DNA of 64,000 bases from CAZWDL01 sp964632995 (GCA_964632995.1 CAZWDL010000004.1:46431-110430); one strand, 5' to 3'. Positions 9,612 to 18,492 are shown, counted from the stretch's first letter. Made by a program: numbers and translations. Notes: a model not told the origin generated them from the sequence alone.

Positions 9612-11258
9612 TCACTTTTTCACCTCCTTCCACTCCAACCTGTCCTGATACAGCATAACGGCTCCTTCTCCGGGTGGTCTTTTCCAGGTGAGCTCGTAAT
9701 GATGTCCCCGATTGCGGAAAAGGTAGTGTTCGCTTTCGTAGTCGGTAGCGCCGCGGCCGTCGCGCCACCACCAACTGCCCCAATGCTCAAAGGTGACCCG
9801 AAGTGAATCCGGAGCCTGCATGTCGACTTGGACCCCATTGCCGGGTTTTGTCATATTGTACGAAGCCACTTCGTACAATTTTCCCCGAAAGGGGCGTCCT
9901 TCCAAATATTCGAGCGCATCGAGCAGGGTTTGGGCGTCATCGCCGTAATCGCGAAAGATCATCACACCTCGCAGATTGTCGGGCAGGTTGAGCAGGTAAA
10001 GGGTATCCTCTTCCTGCCAGCGGAAATCATCCAATAAAGACCGGTAGACCAAGGTAGATTGCTTCCAGAACTGGTTAGTTTTCCAAAGCAGCAGGCCCTG
10101 AATGCTCAGGTAGCCGACGAACAGAAATATGCCCCAGGCCCGGGGTAGCCTGCTTAGTAGAAATCCCAAAGCAGCAAACCAAAAGGCGGAAGCCAGATAG
10201 CTGTAGCGATCATTTTCTACCCATAGTAGGTAGTTAAAATACAGGTTTAGTACCGGGAGTATAGTGGTAATTCCCATAAGGAAAAGAAGACCGGCGGTGC
10301 GAAGGGTAGGGGACAGGCGCCGGTAATGCCGAAAGAAAAAGAAAGCGGCCGCTGTGATGAGTATAGCACTGGAAATCAGAAACAGCGGCTGGGTAACAAA
10401 GTTAAAGATCGTCGATTTTAAATCGTGTGGATAATAGCGTACCAGACCGAGCACTTTGAAGAGGTATCTCCAGGCTGTACCGGCCAGTAAGGCAGGGTCG
10501 AAATTCAGGTGGGTATCGGCCCCGTGGTGCCCAACCCAGATACCCAGTGTAAGACGGTTGACTAAAAAGTAGAATGCAATCAGAAGAATTTGGGGGAAGA
10601 TTAGTTTTCCCGTTTGTTGTCCGATGCCCCCCCATTCTCCGTCCTGCCATCCCTTTGCAAAAAGCAACACCCCGCACAGCAAGGGAAAGGTGAAGGCCAG
10701 CTCAAAGGTAAACAGGGCAAGGGTGAAGACGCCGAGCACCCGCCAGTAGGCTTGCGGTTTTTCGTCTTCCACCCATTGGATTACCTGCCGCAAACCGTAG
10801 AAGATCAGTCCGGTGCTGATTAAGTAATTAAAACAAACCCGCCAGACGACGGGCTCCGACTGATAGGGGCACAGCAGAAACAGCAGCGCTGCGGCCAAAG
10901 CCGGAATAAAGGGTTGCCTGAGGTTTTGCCATTTGGCGAAAGCCATCAGCAACTGAAAAAGCAGTACGCCGTTGAGCGCGTGCAGCGCCGTTTGCACTAG
11001 GTACCAGCCCAGCGGTTCGACGCCGAAAAGATGATACATACTGTAGAGCACCAGATTCAGAAACTGCTGCTGCGCCGGAAAACCGAAGCTCACCAGGATG
11101 TCACGCGCCGGGCTGCCGTGCAGTCGCTCGAGCAGCCCCGTAAAGTCGGTGACAAAGCCGGCGTTCCAGGTGGGCCAGTAAAAGAGCTGCACCAGCCCCC
11201 AGGACAGAAGGAAAAGCATCAGGGGGTACCTGAATAGCATGGATAGCGACTGCTTCAA
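9612..11258 (-). CDS. Multi-pass membrane protein, GT-C glycosyltransferase-like
   Basis: A 548-residue protein with roughly ten hydrophobic segments in residues 1-400 and a soluble C-terminal domain (about residues 410-548). The loop ENDRYSYLASAFW resembles the 'ERY.YLPS' loop of PMT/TMTC-type mannosyltransferases and of polyprenyl-phosphate-dependent GT-C enzymes. The early NLVLYSMYHLFGV...LVQTALHALN region also fits that fold. A catalytic acidic motif in the first periplasmic loop is not clear (WNAGFVTDF is the best candidate). It converges with the esterase on its left (stops 55 bp apart) and diverges from the GMC oxidoreductase on its right. I treat the transferase role as likely but not established. 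Confidence 0.6.
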   Translation of the reverse strand: MKQSLSMLFRYPLMLFLLSWGLVQLFYWPTWNAGFVTDFTGLLERLHGSPARDILVSFGFPAQQQFLNLVLYSMYHLFGVEPLGWYLVQTALHALNGVLLFQLLMAFAKWQNLRQPFIPALAAALLFLLCPYQSEPVVWRVCFNYLISTGLIFYGLRQVIQWVEDEKPQAYWRVLGVFTLALFTFELAFTFPLLCGVLLFAKGWQDGEWGGIGQQTGKLIFPQILLIAFYFLVNRLTLGIWVGHHGADTHLNFDPALLAGTAWRYLFKVLGLVRYYPHDLKSTIFNFVTQPLFLISSAILITAAAFFFFRHYRRLSPTLRTAGLLFLMGITTILPVLNLYFNYLLWVENDRYSYLASAFWFAALGFLLSRLPRAWGIFLFVGYLSIQGLLLWKTNQFWKQSTLVYRSLLDDFRWQEEDTLYLLNLPDNLRGVMIFRDYGDDAQTLLDALEYLEGRPFRGKLYEVASYNMTKPGNGVQVDMQAPDSLRVTFEHWGSWWWRDGRGATDYESEHYLFRNRGHHYELTWKRPPGEGAVMLYQDRLEWKEVKK

Positions 11259-11416
11259 AGGAAATGGTTTTGGGCGAAGATAAGAAGTAATCCTGTCAGG
11301 TTCAGACTAAAGAAGATCGTCTACAAGCGGAGGATTATTGCGAGAACTATCACCGGAATTTTGCCGGTTGTGCAAAAGATGATAATTTAACGCGACTCCA
11401 AAACGAAATAATATTC

Positions 11417-13144
11417 ATGCAAATCAAGACTGATCCTAAGACCTACGACGTGGCGATCGTCGGCTCCGGCGCGGGCGGCGGCATGGCCGCCAAGATACTC
11501 TCGGAGGGCGGCGCCGAGGTCGTCCTACTCGAAGCGGGGCCTTTTTACGATTCCGCGGAAGGTGACATGTTCAAGTGGCCCTATAATTCACCCCGCCGGG
11601 GCGCTAATACCCACCGCCCCTTTGGCGAGTTCGATGCCTGCTTCGGCGGCTGGCAGATCGAGGGCGAGCCTTATACCGTTATGCCGGGCACCGAGTGGGA
11701 CTGGTTTCGCGCGCGTATGCTCGGCGGACGCACCAACCACTGGGGCCGAATCTCCCTGCGCTTCGGTCCGCTGGATTTTAAGCGACGAAGCATCGATGGA
11801 CTTGGAGACGACTGGCCCATCGGCTATGAAGATATCAAACCCTATTACGATAAAGTAGACCGACTGGTCGGTATCTTCGGCACTAAAGAGGGTATACTCA
11901 ACGAACCGGATGGTATCTTTATGCCGCCTCCCAAACCCCGCGGCTACGAGTTGCTCATTAAGCAGGCCTGTGACAAAATGGGCATCCCCGTGATTCCCTC
12001 CCGCCTGTCAATACTCACCGAGCCGCTTAACGGCCGGGCTGCCTGCCACTACTGCTCACAGTGCGGCCGGGGTTGTAGTACTTATTCCAATTTCTCTTCG
12101 CCGCCTGTACTGATCAAGCCCGCTGAATCCACCGGCAAACTCAATCTCGTCCTGAACGCCATGGCCCGGGAAGTCACGACCGACGAGGAAGGCCGCGCCA
12201 CCGGCATCTCTTACGTGGATACGCGCAGTGGGCAGGAGTACCAGGTCCGCGCCAAGGCCGTCGTGCTGGCCGCCAGCGCCTGCGAGACAGCCCGCCTGAT
12301 GCTCAACTCCAAATCGAGCCGACATCCCAATGGACTGGGGAACTCCAGCAATATGGCCGGCAAGTACCTGATGGACTCAACGGGGGCTTCCCTGGCTGGG
12401 GTGATACCTAAACTAATCGATTACATCCCGCATAACGAGGATGGAGTCGGCGGAATGCACCTCTTTATCCCTTGGTGGCTCAACGATGAAAAGCTGCCCT
12501 TCCCGCGCGGCTACCACGTCGAACTCTGGGGCGGCCGCAATATGCCTTCTTACGGCTTCGGCGGCAATATACAGATGATCAACGATATCCTGGGCGATGT
12601 CGACCAGCAACCACGGCCCCACGGTGGCGGTGGTTACGGCCGACAGCTGAAAGAAGACTACCGGCGCCTTTACGGTTCGGTAGTCGGCTTCTCAGGGCGT
12701 GGTGAACCGGTGGCCTTGGAGAGCAATTACTGCGAGATCGACCCGAACGTTGTCGATAAATACGGCATCCCCGTGCTCCGTTTCCGTTACGAGTGGAGCG
12801 AACACGAGATCCTGCAGGCCAAGCATATGATGGAAACCTTTGAAGAGATTATACACAATATGGGCGGTAAGGTGATCGGCGGGATTCCGGGACCGGAACA
12901 AAAATACGGCCTGTTGGCGCCGGGGCGTATCATCCACGAGGTGGGCGTCACCCGCATGGGGAAGGATCCGAAAACTTCAGTGGTCAATGAGTACGGTCAG
13001 TCGCACGAGGTGCCTAACCTTTTCGTCGCTGACGGCGGCTCCTTCGTCTCTATGCCGGACAAAAACCCAACCTGGACGATCCTGGCCTTGTCATGGCGGG
13101 CCTCGGAATACCTGCTGGACCAGATGAAGCAGGGAAATATTTGA
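11417..13144 (+). CDS. GMC-family FAD oxidoreductase, large catalytic subunit (sugar dehydrogenase type)
   Basis: A 575-residue flavoenzyme of the glucose-methanol-choline family. The FAD-binding Rossmann motif is at residues 14-22 (IVGSGAGGG), with a second FAD-contact segment ARMLGGRTNHWGR near residue 100. Cysteines cluster in CHYCSQCGRGC (about 213-223). The C-terminal HEVGVTRMG and KNPTWTILAL segments are the usual active-site region. There is no signal peptide. In known multi-subunit sugar dehydrogenases of this type the catalytic subunit is carried through the Tat pathway by its small subunit, and such a subunit is encoded 78 bp downstream (13223). Related enzymes oxidise the 3-OH of glucosides or the C1/C2 of aldoses or gluconate. 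Genomic context favours glycoside oxidation, but the substrate is not proven. Confidence 0.85.
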   Translation: MQIKTDPKTYDVAIVGSGAGGGMAAKILSEGGAEVVLLEAGPFYDSAEGDMFKWPYNSPRRGANTHRPFGEFDACFGGWQIEGEPYTVMPGTEWDWFRARMLGGRTNHWGRISLRFGPLDFKRRSIDGLGDDWPIGYEDIKPYYDKVDRLVGIFGTKEGILNEPDGIFMPPPKPRGYELLIKQACDKMGIPVIPSRLSILTEPLNGRAACHYCSQCGRGCSTYSNFSSPPVLIKPAESTGKLNLVLNAMAREVTTDEEGRATGISYVDTRSGQEYQVRAKAVVLAASACETARLMLNSKSSRHPNGLGNSSNMAGKYLMDSTGASLAGVIPKLIDYIPHNEDGVGGMHLFIPWWLNDEKLPFPRGYHVELWGGRNMPSYGFGGNIQMINDILGDVDQQPRPHGGGGYGRQLKEDYRRLYGSVVGFSGRGEPVALESNYCEIDPNVVDKYGIPVLRFRYEWSEHEILQAKHMMETFEEIIHNMGGKVIGGIPGPEQKYGLLAPGRIIHEVGVTRMGKDPKTSVVNEYGQSHEVPNLFVADGGSFVSMPDKNPTWTILALSWRASEYLLDQMKQGNI

Positions 13145-13222
13145 AATAGATGCCAGACGTCAGATACCAGATATCAGACCGCGACTTTTTGCCCGGCATC
13201 TTCTACAACAAAAAAGAATACT

Positions 13223-13858
13223 ATGTCAAAAATAAGCAGACGCGATTCCCTTAGATATATCACCCTGGCCGGTATCTCCACCGGTCTGCTGATGCGTTGC
13301 CAGCCCGAGGAAGCGGACGGGCAAGCGCATCACGGCGATCATGAGCACCCCAACCCAGAGGGGCTGTACGGCCTTTCGGAAGAGGATCTCAAATTACTCG
13401 AGCAGAAATTTTTTACCGCCGACGAGCGCGAAACGGTACGCGTACTGGCCAACCTGGTCATTCCCGCCGATGAGCGCAGCGGTGACGCCGAAGAAGCCGG
13501 CTGTGTGGAATTCATAGAGTTCATGATGCTCGATCAGCCCGTGCATCAGGTGCCCATGCGCGGCGGACTGAACTGGCTCAACAAGGAGTGTCTGCATCGA
13601 TACGGTAAAGTTTTTACCGATTGCAGCCGGCAGGAGCAGACGGCGCTGCTCGATCTGATCGCCTTCCCGGAAGTGGCGCCGCCGGAACTCAGCCAGGGCG
13701 TCGCCTTCTTCAACCGCTTCCGCAATTTCGTCGCTACCGGCTTCTGGACCAGCCAGATGGGCATCGACGACTTGCAGTATATGGGCAACAAACCCACCGT
13801 GTGGAACGGCCCGCCGGAAGAATGGCTGGAACGGCTGGGGGTGAAGGATGTGATGTGA
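13223..13858 (+). CDS. Gluconate 2-dehydrogenase subunit 3-family small subunit, Tat lipoprotein
   Basis: A 211-residue partner of the GMC oxidoreductase. The N-terminus carries a twin-arginine motif (SRRDSLRY), a hydrophobic stretch, and a Cys following LLMR that looks like a lipobox, so the protein is probably a Tat-exported, lipid-anchored subunit. A His/Glu-rich linker (AHHGDHEHPN) follows. The core has the family helix ERETVRVLANLVIPADERSG, then the region from about residue 95 to the end (FIEFMMLDQP...GFWTSQMGIDDLQYMGN). In this family the small subunit carries the export signal for the folded FAD subunit and helps electron transfer to a cytochrome. A candidate cytochrome partner begins 162 bp on, after a hairpin. 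Confidence 0.85.
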   Translation: MSKISRRDSLRYITLAGISTGLLMRCQPEEADGQAHHGDHEHPNPEGLYGLSEEDLKLLEQKFFTADERETVRVLANLVIPADERSGDAEEAGCVEFIEFMMLDQPVHQVPMRGGLNWLNKECLHRYGKVFTDCSRQEQTALLDLIAFPEVAPPELSQGVAFFNRFRNFVATGFWTSQMGIDDLQYMGNKPTVWNGPPEEWLERLGVKDVM

Positions 13859-13863
13859 GCCCT

Positions 13864-13895
13864 GTCAGGAGGCGCGCTAAAAGCCGCCTCCTGAC
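13864..13895. repeat. Palindromic repeat family E, copy 1 (possible terminator)
   Basis: A perfect 11-bp stem GTCAGGAGGCG / CGCCTCCTGAC with a 10-base loop starts 6 bp after the stop of the subunit-3 gene. Related hairpins occur at 25727-25758, 32534-32563 and 52499-52527. There is no T-run after this copy, so a terminator role is less certain than for the copy at 32534. Confidence 0.7.
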
Positions 13896-14019
13896 TACGC
13901 GCACTCCAGGTTGGGTAGTGGCTGCCGCCCGCCCGTCAGGGTGCTCTGAAAAACGGCCGTCCTATAAAAACAACCAAACCAATACCGGTTGCCTTTTACC
14001 AATCCAAGCGCTCTACACT

Positions 14020-17000
14020 ATGATAGTTATTTGTCACCGTAGCTTGTTGTATCTCCTGCTTCCCTTGCTGCTTCTGACCGCCTGCGGTCCGGAAGCCGAG
14101 CCGGAGGTTGACTTCAGCAGTCTGCCCGAGGAAAAGCAGCGCTTACCGGAAAACGCGCTGGCGGGGATGAGCACCGCCGAAGGCGTTGAAGTTGCTCAGT
14201 TTGCCGCTGAGCCGCTTTTAACCAACCCCACCAACATGGCCGTCGATGCCCGCGGGCGGGTATGGGTATGCGAAGCCAACAATTATCGCCTCCCTTTCAA
14301 CCCCTCCTTCGACGAGCGGGAGGAAGGCGACCGAATTCTGATTCTGGAAGATACGGACGGTGACGGTCTGGCCGATGGCACCAAGGTGTTCTACCAGGGA
14401 CCGGAGGTGAATGCCGCCCTGGGCATTGCCGTGCTGGGCAATCGCGTGATCGTATCGCACAGCCCGAACATCTACGTCTTCACCGACGAAGACGGCGACG
14501 ATAAGCCCGATCACCGCGATACCCTGTTCACCGGCATCGATGGCCCCGACGATGATCACGGCGCTCATGCCTTCGTCTTCGGTCCCGACGGGCGTTACTA
14601 TTTCAACTACGGCAACGGCGGCCACCAGCTCATGAAGCCCTCCGGAGGGCCCGTCGTCGATCCTCTCGGCCGCCCCATAAATAATACGGGCAACCCTTAC
14701 CGGGAAGGGATGGCTTTCCGCTACGATCCGGACAGCAGTTTTGTCGAGGTGCTGGGCTATAATTTCCGGAACAACTACGAATTGACGGTAGACCCTTTCG
14801 GAACCGTCTGGCAGTCGGACAACGATGATGACGGCAACCGCGGCTGCCGCGTCAACTTCGTGATGGAATACGGCAACTATGGCTACAAGGATGAAATGAC
14901 CGGCGCCGGCTGGCGAGAGCCTCGCCCCGGTATGCACGAAGAAATACCCAAGCGCCACTGGCACCTGAATGATCCCGGCGTGGTTCCCAATCTGGTGCAA
15001 ACGGGCGCCGGATCACCGGCCGGTATTGCCTATTACACCGGTACTTTGCTTCCCGGAGCTTTCCACCAGTCGATGATCCATGCCGAGGCCCTGCACAATG
15101 TGGTGCGCGCCTATCCCACGCAGCCCGACGGTGCGGGCTATACCGCCGAAATCGTCAACCTGCTGAAAAGCCAGGACAAGTGGTTCCGACCCTCCGACGT
15201 GACGGCAGCGCCCGACGGCTCCGTCCTGGTGGCCGACTGGTACGACCCCGGTGTCGGAGGCAACAAGATGGACGATATACAGCGCGGCCGCGTCTACCGG
15301 CTGGCGCCGGATATAAGTAAATATGAAATGCCGCAGATCGATCTGCAGACCCCGGAGGGAGCCGTTCAGGCTCTGCAGAACCCGAATATGGACGTTTTCT
15401 ACCAGGCCTGGACCAAGCTGCACGGCTGGGGCTCCGAAGCCGAGGCGGCGCTGGTCGACCTTTGGAATAACGGACAACCGCAACAAGCTGCTAAGGCCCT
15501 CTGGCTACTGGCGCGTTTGCCGGGCAAAACAAAACAATATATTCAGGAAGCATTGGCCCGGGATAATGCCGACCTGCGCATTACCGGCCTGCGCGTGGCC
15601 CGTCAGTTGGATCAGGGACATCTGCTCGATTATATCAAACAGATGGTGAAAGACCCGGAACCGGCTGTGCGCCGGGAATGCGCCGTCGCCCTGCATTATC
15701 ATACGGCAGATCGCGCCGCTGCACTGTGGACGCAACTGGCTGCTCAATACGACGGACAGGATCGCTGGTATCTCGAAGCCCTGGGCATCGGCAGCAAGAA
15801 TCATCCGGAAACCTGCTTCGCCGCCTGGCGCGAGCAGGTCGGAGCGGACTGGAATACGCCGGCCGGCCGGATGATCGTCTGGCGGCTGCGCACGCCGGAA
15901 AGTACGGAACTGCTCACGGAGCTGGTCTCCAACCCGGAGGTCGATACGAACTGGCTGCCCCGCTACCTGCGGGCCTATCACTTCAAACCACAGCAGGGTA
16001 AAGACGAGGTCCTGGCCGGTCTCCTGGAAGTGGAGCACCCGCATAGCAAACTGATACGTGAGAATGCCTTGTCCATGGTCAGCCCGGAATACGTCCGCCA
16101 ACAACCCGGCTTTCGCCAAAAGCTGCGCCAACTGCTGCCCGAGCTCGAAGGGACACGCGCCTGGTTCAACGCCGTTGAAGGCATGCGCCTGCACGAACAG
16201 GCCCCGCAGCTGCTCGACTATTTCCTCCACGGCGACGATCCCGACCTGCAAAACCGGGCCGCCAGTCTGCTCTTCGAATTCGACAGCGAACAACTGCTCG
16301 CCAATCACCTGCGCAGCCTTCCGGAGATGGAACAAAAGACCTTCTTTGCCCGCATGGGGAAAGTACAGCATCCGGAAGCAGCGAAGATGCTGCAAATAGA
16401 ACTATCCGCAGAAGAACGTCCCTTTCCGGTGCAGGTGCAACTGGTCGAGTCGTTGGGCAACACCTGGACCGGGCAGGAACTACTCTTCGAAATGCTACAG
16501 TCCGGCAAACTGCTGGGCGACCTGAAGAATACGGCCGCCCTCAAACTGATGAACTGCTGGCATGCCGAGATACGGGAAGCAGCGCCACAATACCTCAGCT
16601 CGGCTCAGGGTAAGGAAGGGGTGCTGCCGCCGGTGTACGAATTGGTGCAACAGAAAGGAAATGTGGAGCAGGGCAGGGAAGTGTTCACCCGATACTGCGC
16701 CACCTGCCACCAGGTAAACGGCCGGGGGACTGATTTTGGTCCCGATCTGAGTGCCATCGGCGATAAACTGGCCAAGGAAGCCCTGTACACTTCTATCCTC
16801 TATCCCAGCGCCGGCATCAACTTCGGCTACGAGGGCTTTCTGGTCAAGCTGAATGACGGCGCCCAGGTCAGCGGTATCCTCACCAGCGATACGGAGGAGA
16901 GGCTGCGCGTGAAACTGGTTAGTGGTATCACACAGGAATATGATAAGTCTGAAGTGCAGAGTATGGATGCGCTGGACCAGTCGCTGATGACCGCCAACCT

Positions 17001-17082
17001 GCAGGCAGTGCTTACGGAAAGGCAGCTGATCGACCTGGTGGAGTACCTGACGACATTGAAAACCGGAAAGCCGGTGGAATGA
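14020..17082 (+). CDS. PVC-type beta-propeller / HEAT / cytochrome c lipoprotein
   Basis: A 1020-residue exported protein. The start at 14020 was chosen because it gives a lipoprotein signal (MIVICHRSLLYLLLPLLLLT followed by AC); the open frame continues upstream but is non-coding in character. Residues about 50-430 form a sorbosone/glucose-dehydrogenase-like beta-propeller with calcium-type Asp-rich loops (DTDGDGLADG, DEDGDDKPDH). Residues about 450-860 are helical HEAT-like repeats. The C-terminal domain is a class I cytochrome c with one haem site (CATCH at 893-897) and a later Met region. This architecture is best known from Planctomycetes and Verrucomicrobia 'membrane-bound dehydrogenases'. 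It could accept electrons from the GMC enzyme encoded just upstream, or oxidise a sugar itself. Confidence 0.85.
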   Translation: MIVICHRSLLYLLLPLLLLTACGPEAEPEVDFSSLPEEKQRLPENALAGMSTAEGVEVAQFAAEPLLTNPTNMAVDARGRVWVCEANNYRLPFNPSFDEREEGDRILILEDTDGDGLADGTKVFYQGPEVNAALGIAVLGNRVIVSHSPNIYVFTDEDGDDKPDHRDTLFTGIDGPDDDHGAHAFVFGPDGRYYFNYGNGGHQLMKPSGGPVVDPLGRPINNTGNPYREGMAFRYDPDSSFVEVLGYNFRNNYELTVDPFGTVWQSDNDDDGNRGCRVNFVMEYGNYGYKDEMTGAGWREPRPGMHEEIPKRHWHLNDPGVVPNLVQTGAGSPAGIAYYTGTLLPGAFHQSMIHAEALHNVVRAYPTQPDGAGYTAEIVNLLKSQDKWFRPSDVTAAPDGSVLVADWYDPGVGGNKMDDIQRGRVYRLAPDISKYEMPQIDLQTPEGAVQALQNPNMDVFYQAWTKLHGWGSEAEAALVDLWNNGQPQQAAKALWLLARLPGKTKQYIQEALARDNADLRITGLRVARQLDQGHLLDYIKQMVKDPEPAVRRECAVALHYHTADRAAALWTQLAAQYDGQDRWYLEALGIGSKNHPETCFAAWREQVGADWNTPAGRMIVWRLRTPESTELLTELVSNPEVDTNWLPRYLRAYHFKPQQGKDEVLAGLLEVEHPHSKLIRENALSMVSPEYVRQQPGFRQKLRQLLPELEGTRAWFNAVEGMRLHEQAPQLLDYFLHGDDPDLQNRAASLLFEFDSEQLLANHLRSLPEMEQKTFFARMGKVQHPEAAKMLQIELSAEERPFPVQVQLVESLGNTWTGQELLFEMLQSGKLLGDLKNTAALKLMNCWHAEIREAAPQYLSSAQGKEGVLPPVYELVQQKGNVEQGREVFTRYCATCHQVNGRGTDFGPDLSAIGDKLAKEALYTSILYPSAGINFGYEGFLVKLNDGAQVSGILTSDTEERLRVKLVSGITQEYDKSEVQSMDALDQSLMTANLQAVLTERQLIDLVEYLTTLKTGKPVE

Positions 17083-17083
17083 C

Positions 17084-17322
17084 ACGTTTACGAAACCTCA
17101 AAGATGTGTTGATTACCCACAAGTCCGGTTTTGGCTACTTCTACGGTTCATCTGTTCGTCAGTTTTACTGTTCTGCGGTTCTGAATGTCTACAAAAAGGT
17201 GAAAAACTGTTTCAAACAGGCGGGAACCGCAGAACAGAGGAACAGAAAAACAGAAGAACAGATGAAGTTTGTACCGGCTAAAGTTGTGGGTAATCGATAC
17301 ACCTCAGAGGTCTCGTAAACGT
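17084..17322. repeat. Family A palindrome split by an inserted inverted-repeat element
   Basis: The outer arms ACGTTTACGAAACCTC (17084-17099) and GAGGTCTCGTAAACGT (17307-17322) match the two halves of the family A palindrome seen intact at 18424-18458. Here they are separated by about 200 bp of the R element. The simplest reading is that R inserted into a family A palindrome. The left arm starts 2 bp after the stop of the cytochrome c gene. Confidence 0.7.
17100..17306 (+). repeat. R element copy 1: about 200-bp imperfect inverted repeat
   Basis: Long self-complementary unit. The left end TGTTGATTACCCACAAGTC pairs with the right end TTGTGGGTAATCGATACA. Inner arms built from CATCTGTTC/CTGTTCTGCGGTTCTG units pair with CAGAACAG/GAACAGATG units. 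A second copy lies at 25491-25706 in the opposite orientation, sharing both ends and the central GACATTCAGAACC / AAGGTGAAAA stretch. There is no open reading frame of note. This intergenic stretch of 338 bp holds nothing else I can support. Confidence 0.75.
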
Positions 17323-17420
17323 ATTGCCTTTTGCCGGTCTCTTTATCCCCAGTTCCCATGTCATTATCAACAAAATCATAGATTAACAAGGGCAACTATA
17401 TCTGCCGTAAAAAAATTAGT

Positions 17421-18299
17421 ATGGATAAACAACACCTCTCCCGTCGTAACCTGCTCAAGGGCGCTGCCCTGGGCGCCGGCGCCGCTTTTCTGGGTTTCCC
17501 GAATATAGCCGGCGCCGATGAAAAACTATTTTCTATGAAAGGTAAAATCAATCATTCTGTCTGCCGCTGGTGCTACGGCAGCATTCCCCTGGAAGAATTC
17601 TGCGAGCGCTCAAAAGATATCGGGATTCAGTCGATCGAACTGACCGTGTCGGACGAGTGGCCCGTCCTGCAAAAATACGGGCTGACCTGCGCCGTGGCTA
17701 CGCACGCCAATGCCAGCCTGACCAACGGCTTCAACGATCCCCAGTACCACGAGCAGCTCATTCCCATTTATATCGATCTCATCCGGAAAGCAGCAGACAA
17801 CGGCATTCCCAACGTTATCGTCTTCTCCGGCAACCGCGGCGACAAAAATAGTGAGGTAGGTCTGGTCAACTGTGCAAAAGGCCTCGACAAGGTGGTAAAG
17901 GAAGCTGAGAAACGCGATGTGATGGTCGTTATGGAACTGCTCAACAGCAAAATCAACCATCCCGATTATCAGTGTGACAATACCCCCTGGGGCGCCGCCC
18001 TGGTGGATATCATCGGATCGCCGAAGTTCAAACTGCTCTACGACATCTACCACATGCAGATCATGGAAGGCGATGTCATCCATACCATTCGGGATTACAA
18101 GGACTACATCGCCCACTATCACACCGGCGGCGTACCCGGCCGCAACGAGATCAACGAATCGCAGGAACTGAACTATCCGGCCATCATGCGCGCCATCGTG
18201 GAGACGGGCTTCGACGGCTACGTCGCCCAGGAGTTCATCCCGACCTACGACGATAAGCTGGCGGCCCTGGCCGAAGGGGTGAAGATTTGTGATGTCTAG
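17421..18299 (+). CDS. Tat-exported TIM-barrel sugar isomerase/epimerase-like protein (hydroxypyruvate isomerase family)
   Basis: A 292-residue protein of the AP-endonuclease-2/xylose-isomerase-like TIM-barrel superfamily. A Tat signal opens it (SRRNLLKGAALGAGAAFLGF), so it acts outside the cytoplasm. Barrel motifs include IQSIELTV (strand 2), VIVFSGNRGD, VVMELLN with the metal-ligand Glu, YDIYHMQIMEGD with Asp and His ligands, HYHTGGVPGRNEI and AQEFIP with the last Glu. These resemble hydroxypyruvate isomerases, but exported members occur beside GMC dehydrogenases and are often proposed to act on oxidised sugars (3-keto glycosides). It lies 338 bp after the cytochrome gene, separated by repeats. 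The stop codon overlaps the next family A palindrome. Confidence 0.8.
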   Translation: MDKQHLSRRNLLKGAALGAGAAFLGFPNIAGADEKLFSMKGKINHSVCRWCYGSIPLEEFCERSKDIGIQSIELTVSDEWPVLQKYGLTCAVATHANASLTNGFNDPQYHEQLIPIYIDLIRKAADNGIPNVIVFSGNRGDKNSEVGLVNCAKGLDKVVKEAEKRDVMVVMELLNSKINHPDYQCDNTPWGAALVDIIGSPKFKLLYDIYHMQIMEGDVIHTIRDYKDYIAHYHTGGVPGRNEINESQELNYPAIMRAIVETGFDGYVAQEFIPTYDDKLAALAEGVKICDV

Positions 18300-18331
18300 G
18301 TTTACGAAACCTCCGCAGGTTTCGTAAACCT
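18298..18331. repeat. Palindrome family A, copy 1
   Basis: The arms GGTTTACGAAACCT and AGGTTTCGTAAACC form a perfect 14-bp stem around CCGC. The repeat begins inside the stop codon (TAG) of the TIM-barrel gene, so the gene end and the repeat edge coincide. Confidence 0.75.
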
Positions 18332-18341
18332 GAGTTCACTC

Positions 18342-18373
18342 GCCAGGTTGCGCTTTTTGCAGCGCGACCTGGC
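18342..18373. terminator. Hairpin GCCAGGTTGCGC / GCGCGACCTGGC
   Basis: A 12-bp stem with one mismatch encloses TTTTTGCA. A related GCGCAACCTGG half-motif occurs at about 32690. It stands just after the first family A palindrome and may serve as a transcription stop, but no clean T-run follows. Confidence 0.5.
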
Positions 18374-18423
18374 TCGATGCCCGATTTGAAACCAAGATAT
18401 TGATATAGATCGAAGCCTCGGAA

Positions 18424-18483
18424 TACGTTTACGAAACCTCCGAGGTTTCGTAAACGTATCTCCAAGGTTTCGTAAACGTAAAC
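18424..18483. repeat. Palindrome family A, copy 2 plus a half copy
   Basis: TACGTTTACGAAACCTC pairs perfectly with GAGGTTTCGTAAACGTA (18424-18458). A half copy AAGGTTTCGTAAACGTAAAC follows at 18464-18483 and ends 9 bp before the start of the second O-acetylesterase. The stem is long enough to fold strongly in RNA or to extrude in DNA. Confidence 0.75.
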
Positions 18484-18492
18484 CCGGTAATC

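Noticed and set aside
13621..14019. Upstream extension of the cytochrome c gene's frame
   Set aside because: It overlaps the end of the subunit-3 gene and a hairpin, and lies before a clear lipoprotein signal at 14020.
17079..17318. Open frames inside R elements (79 codons here; 63 codons at 25482)
   Set aside because: They arise from repeat sequence, differ between copies and have no shared protein sequence.
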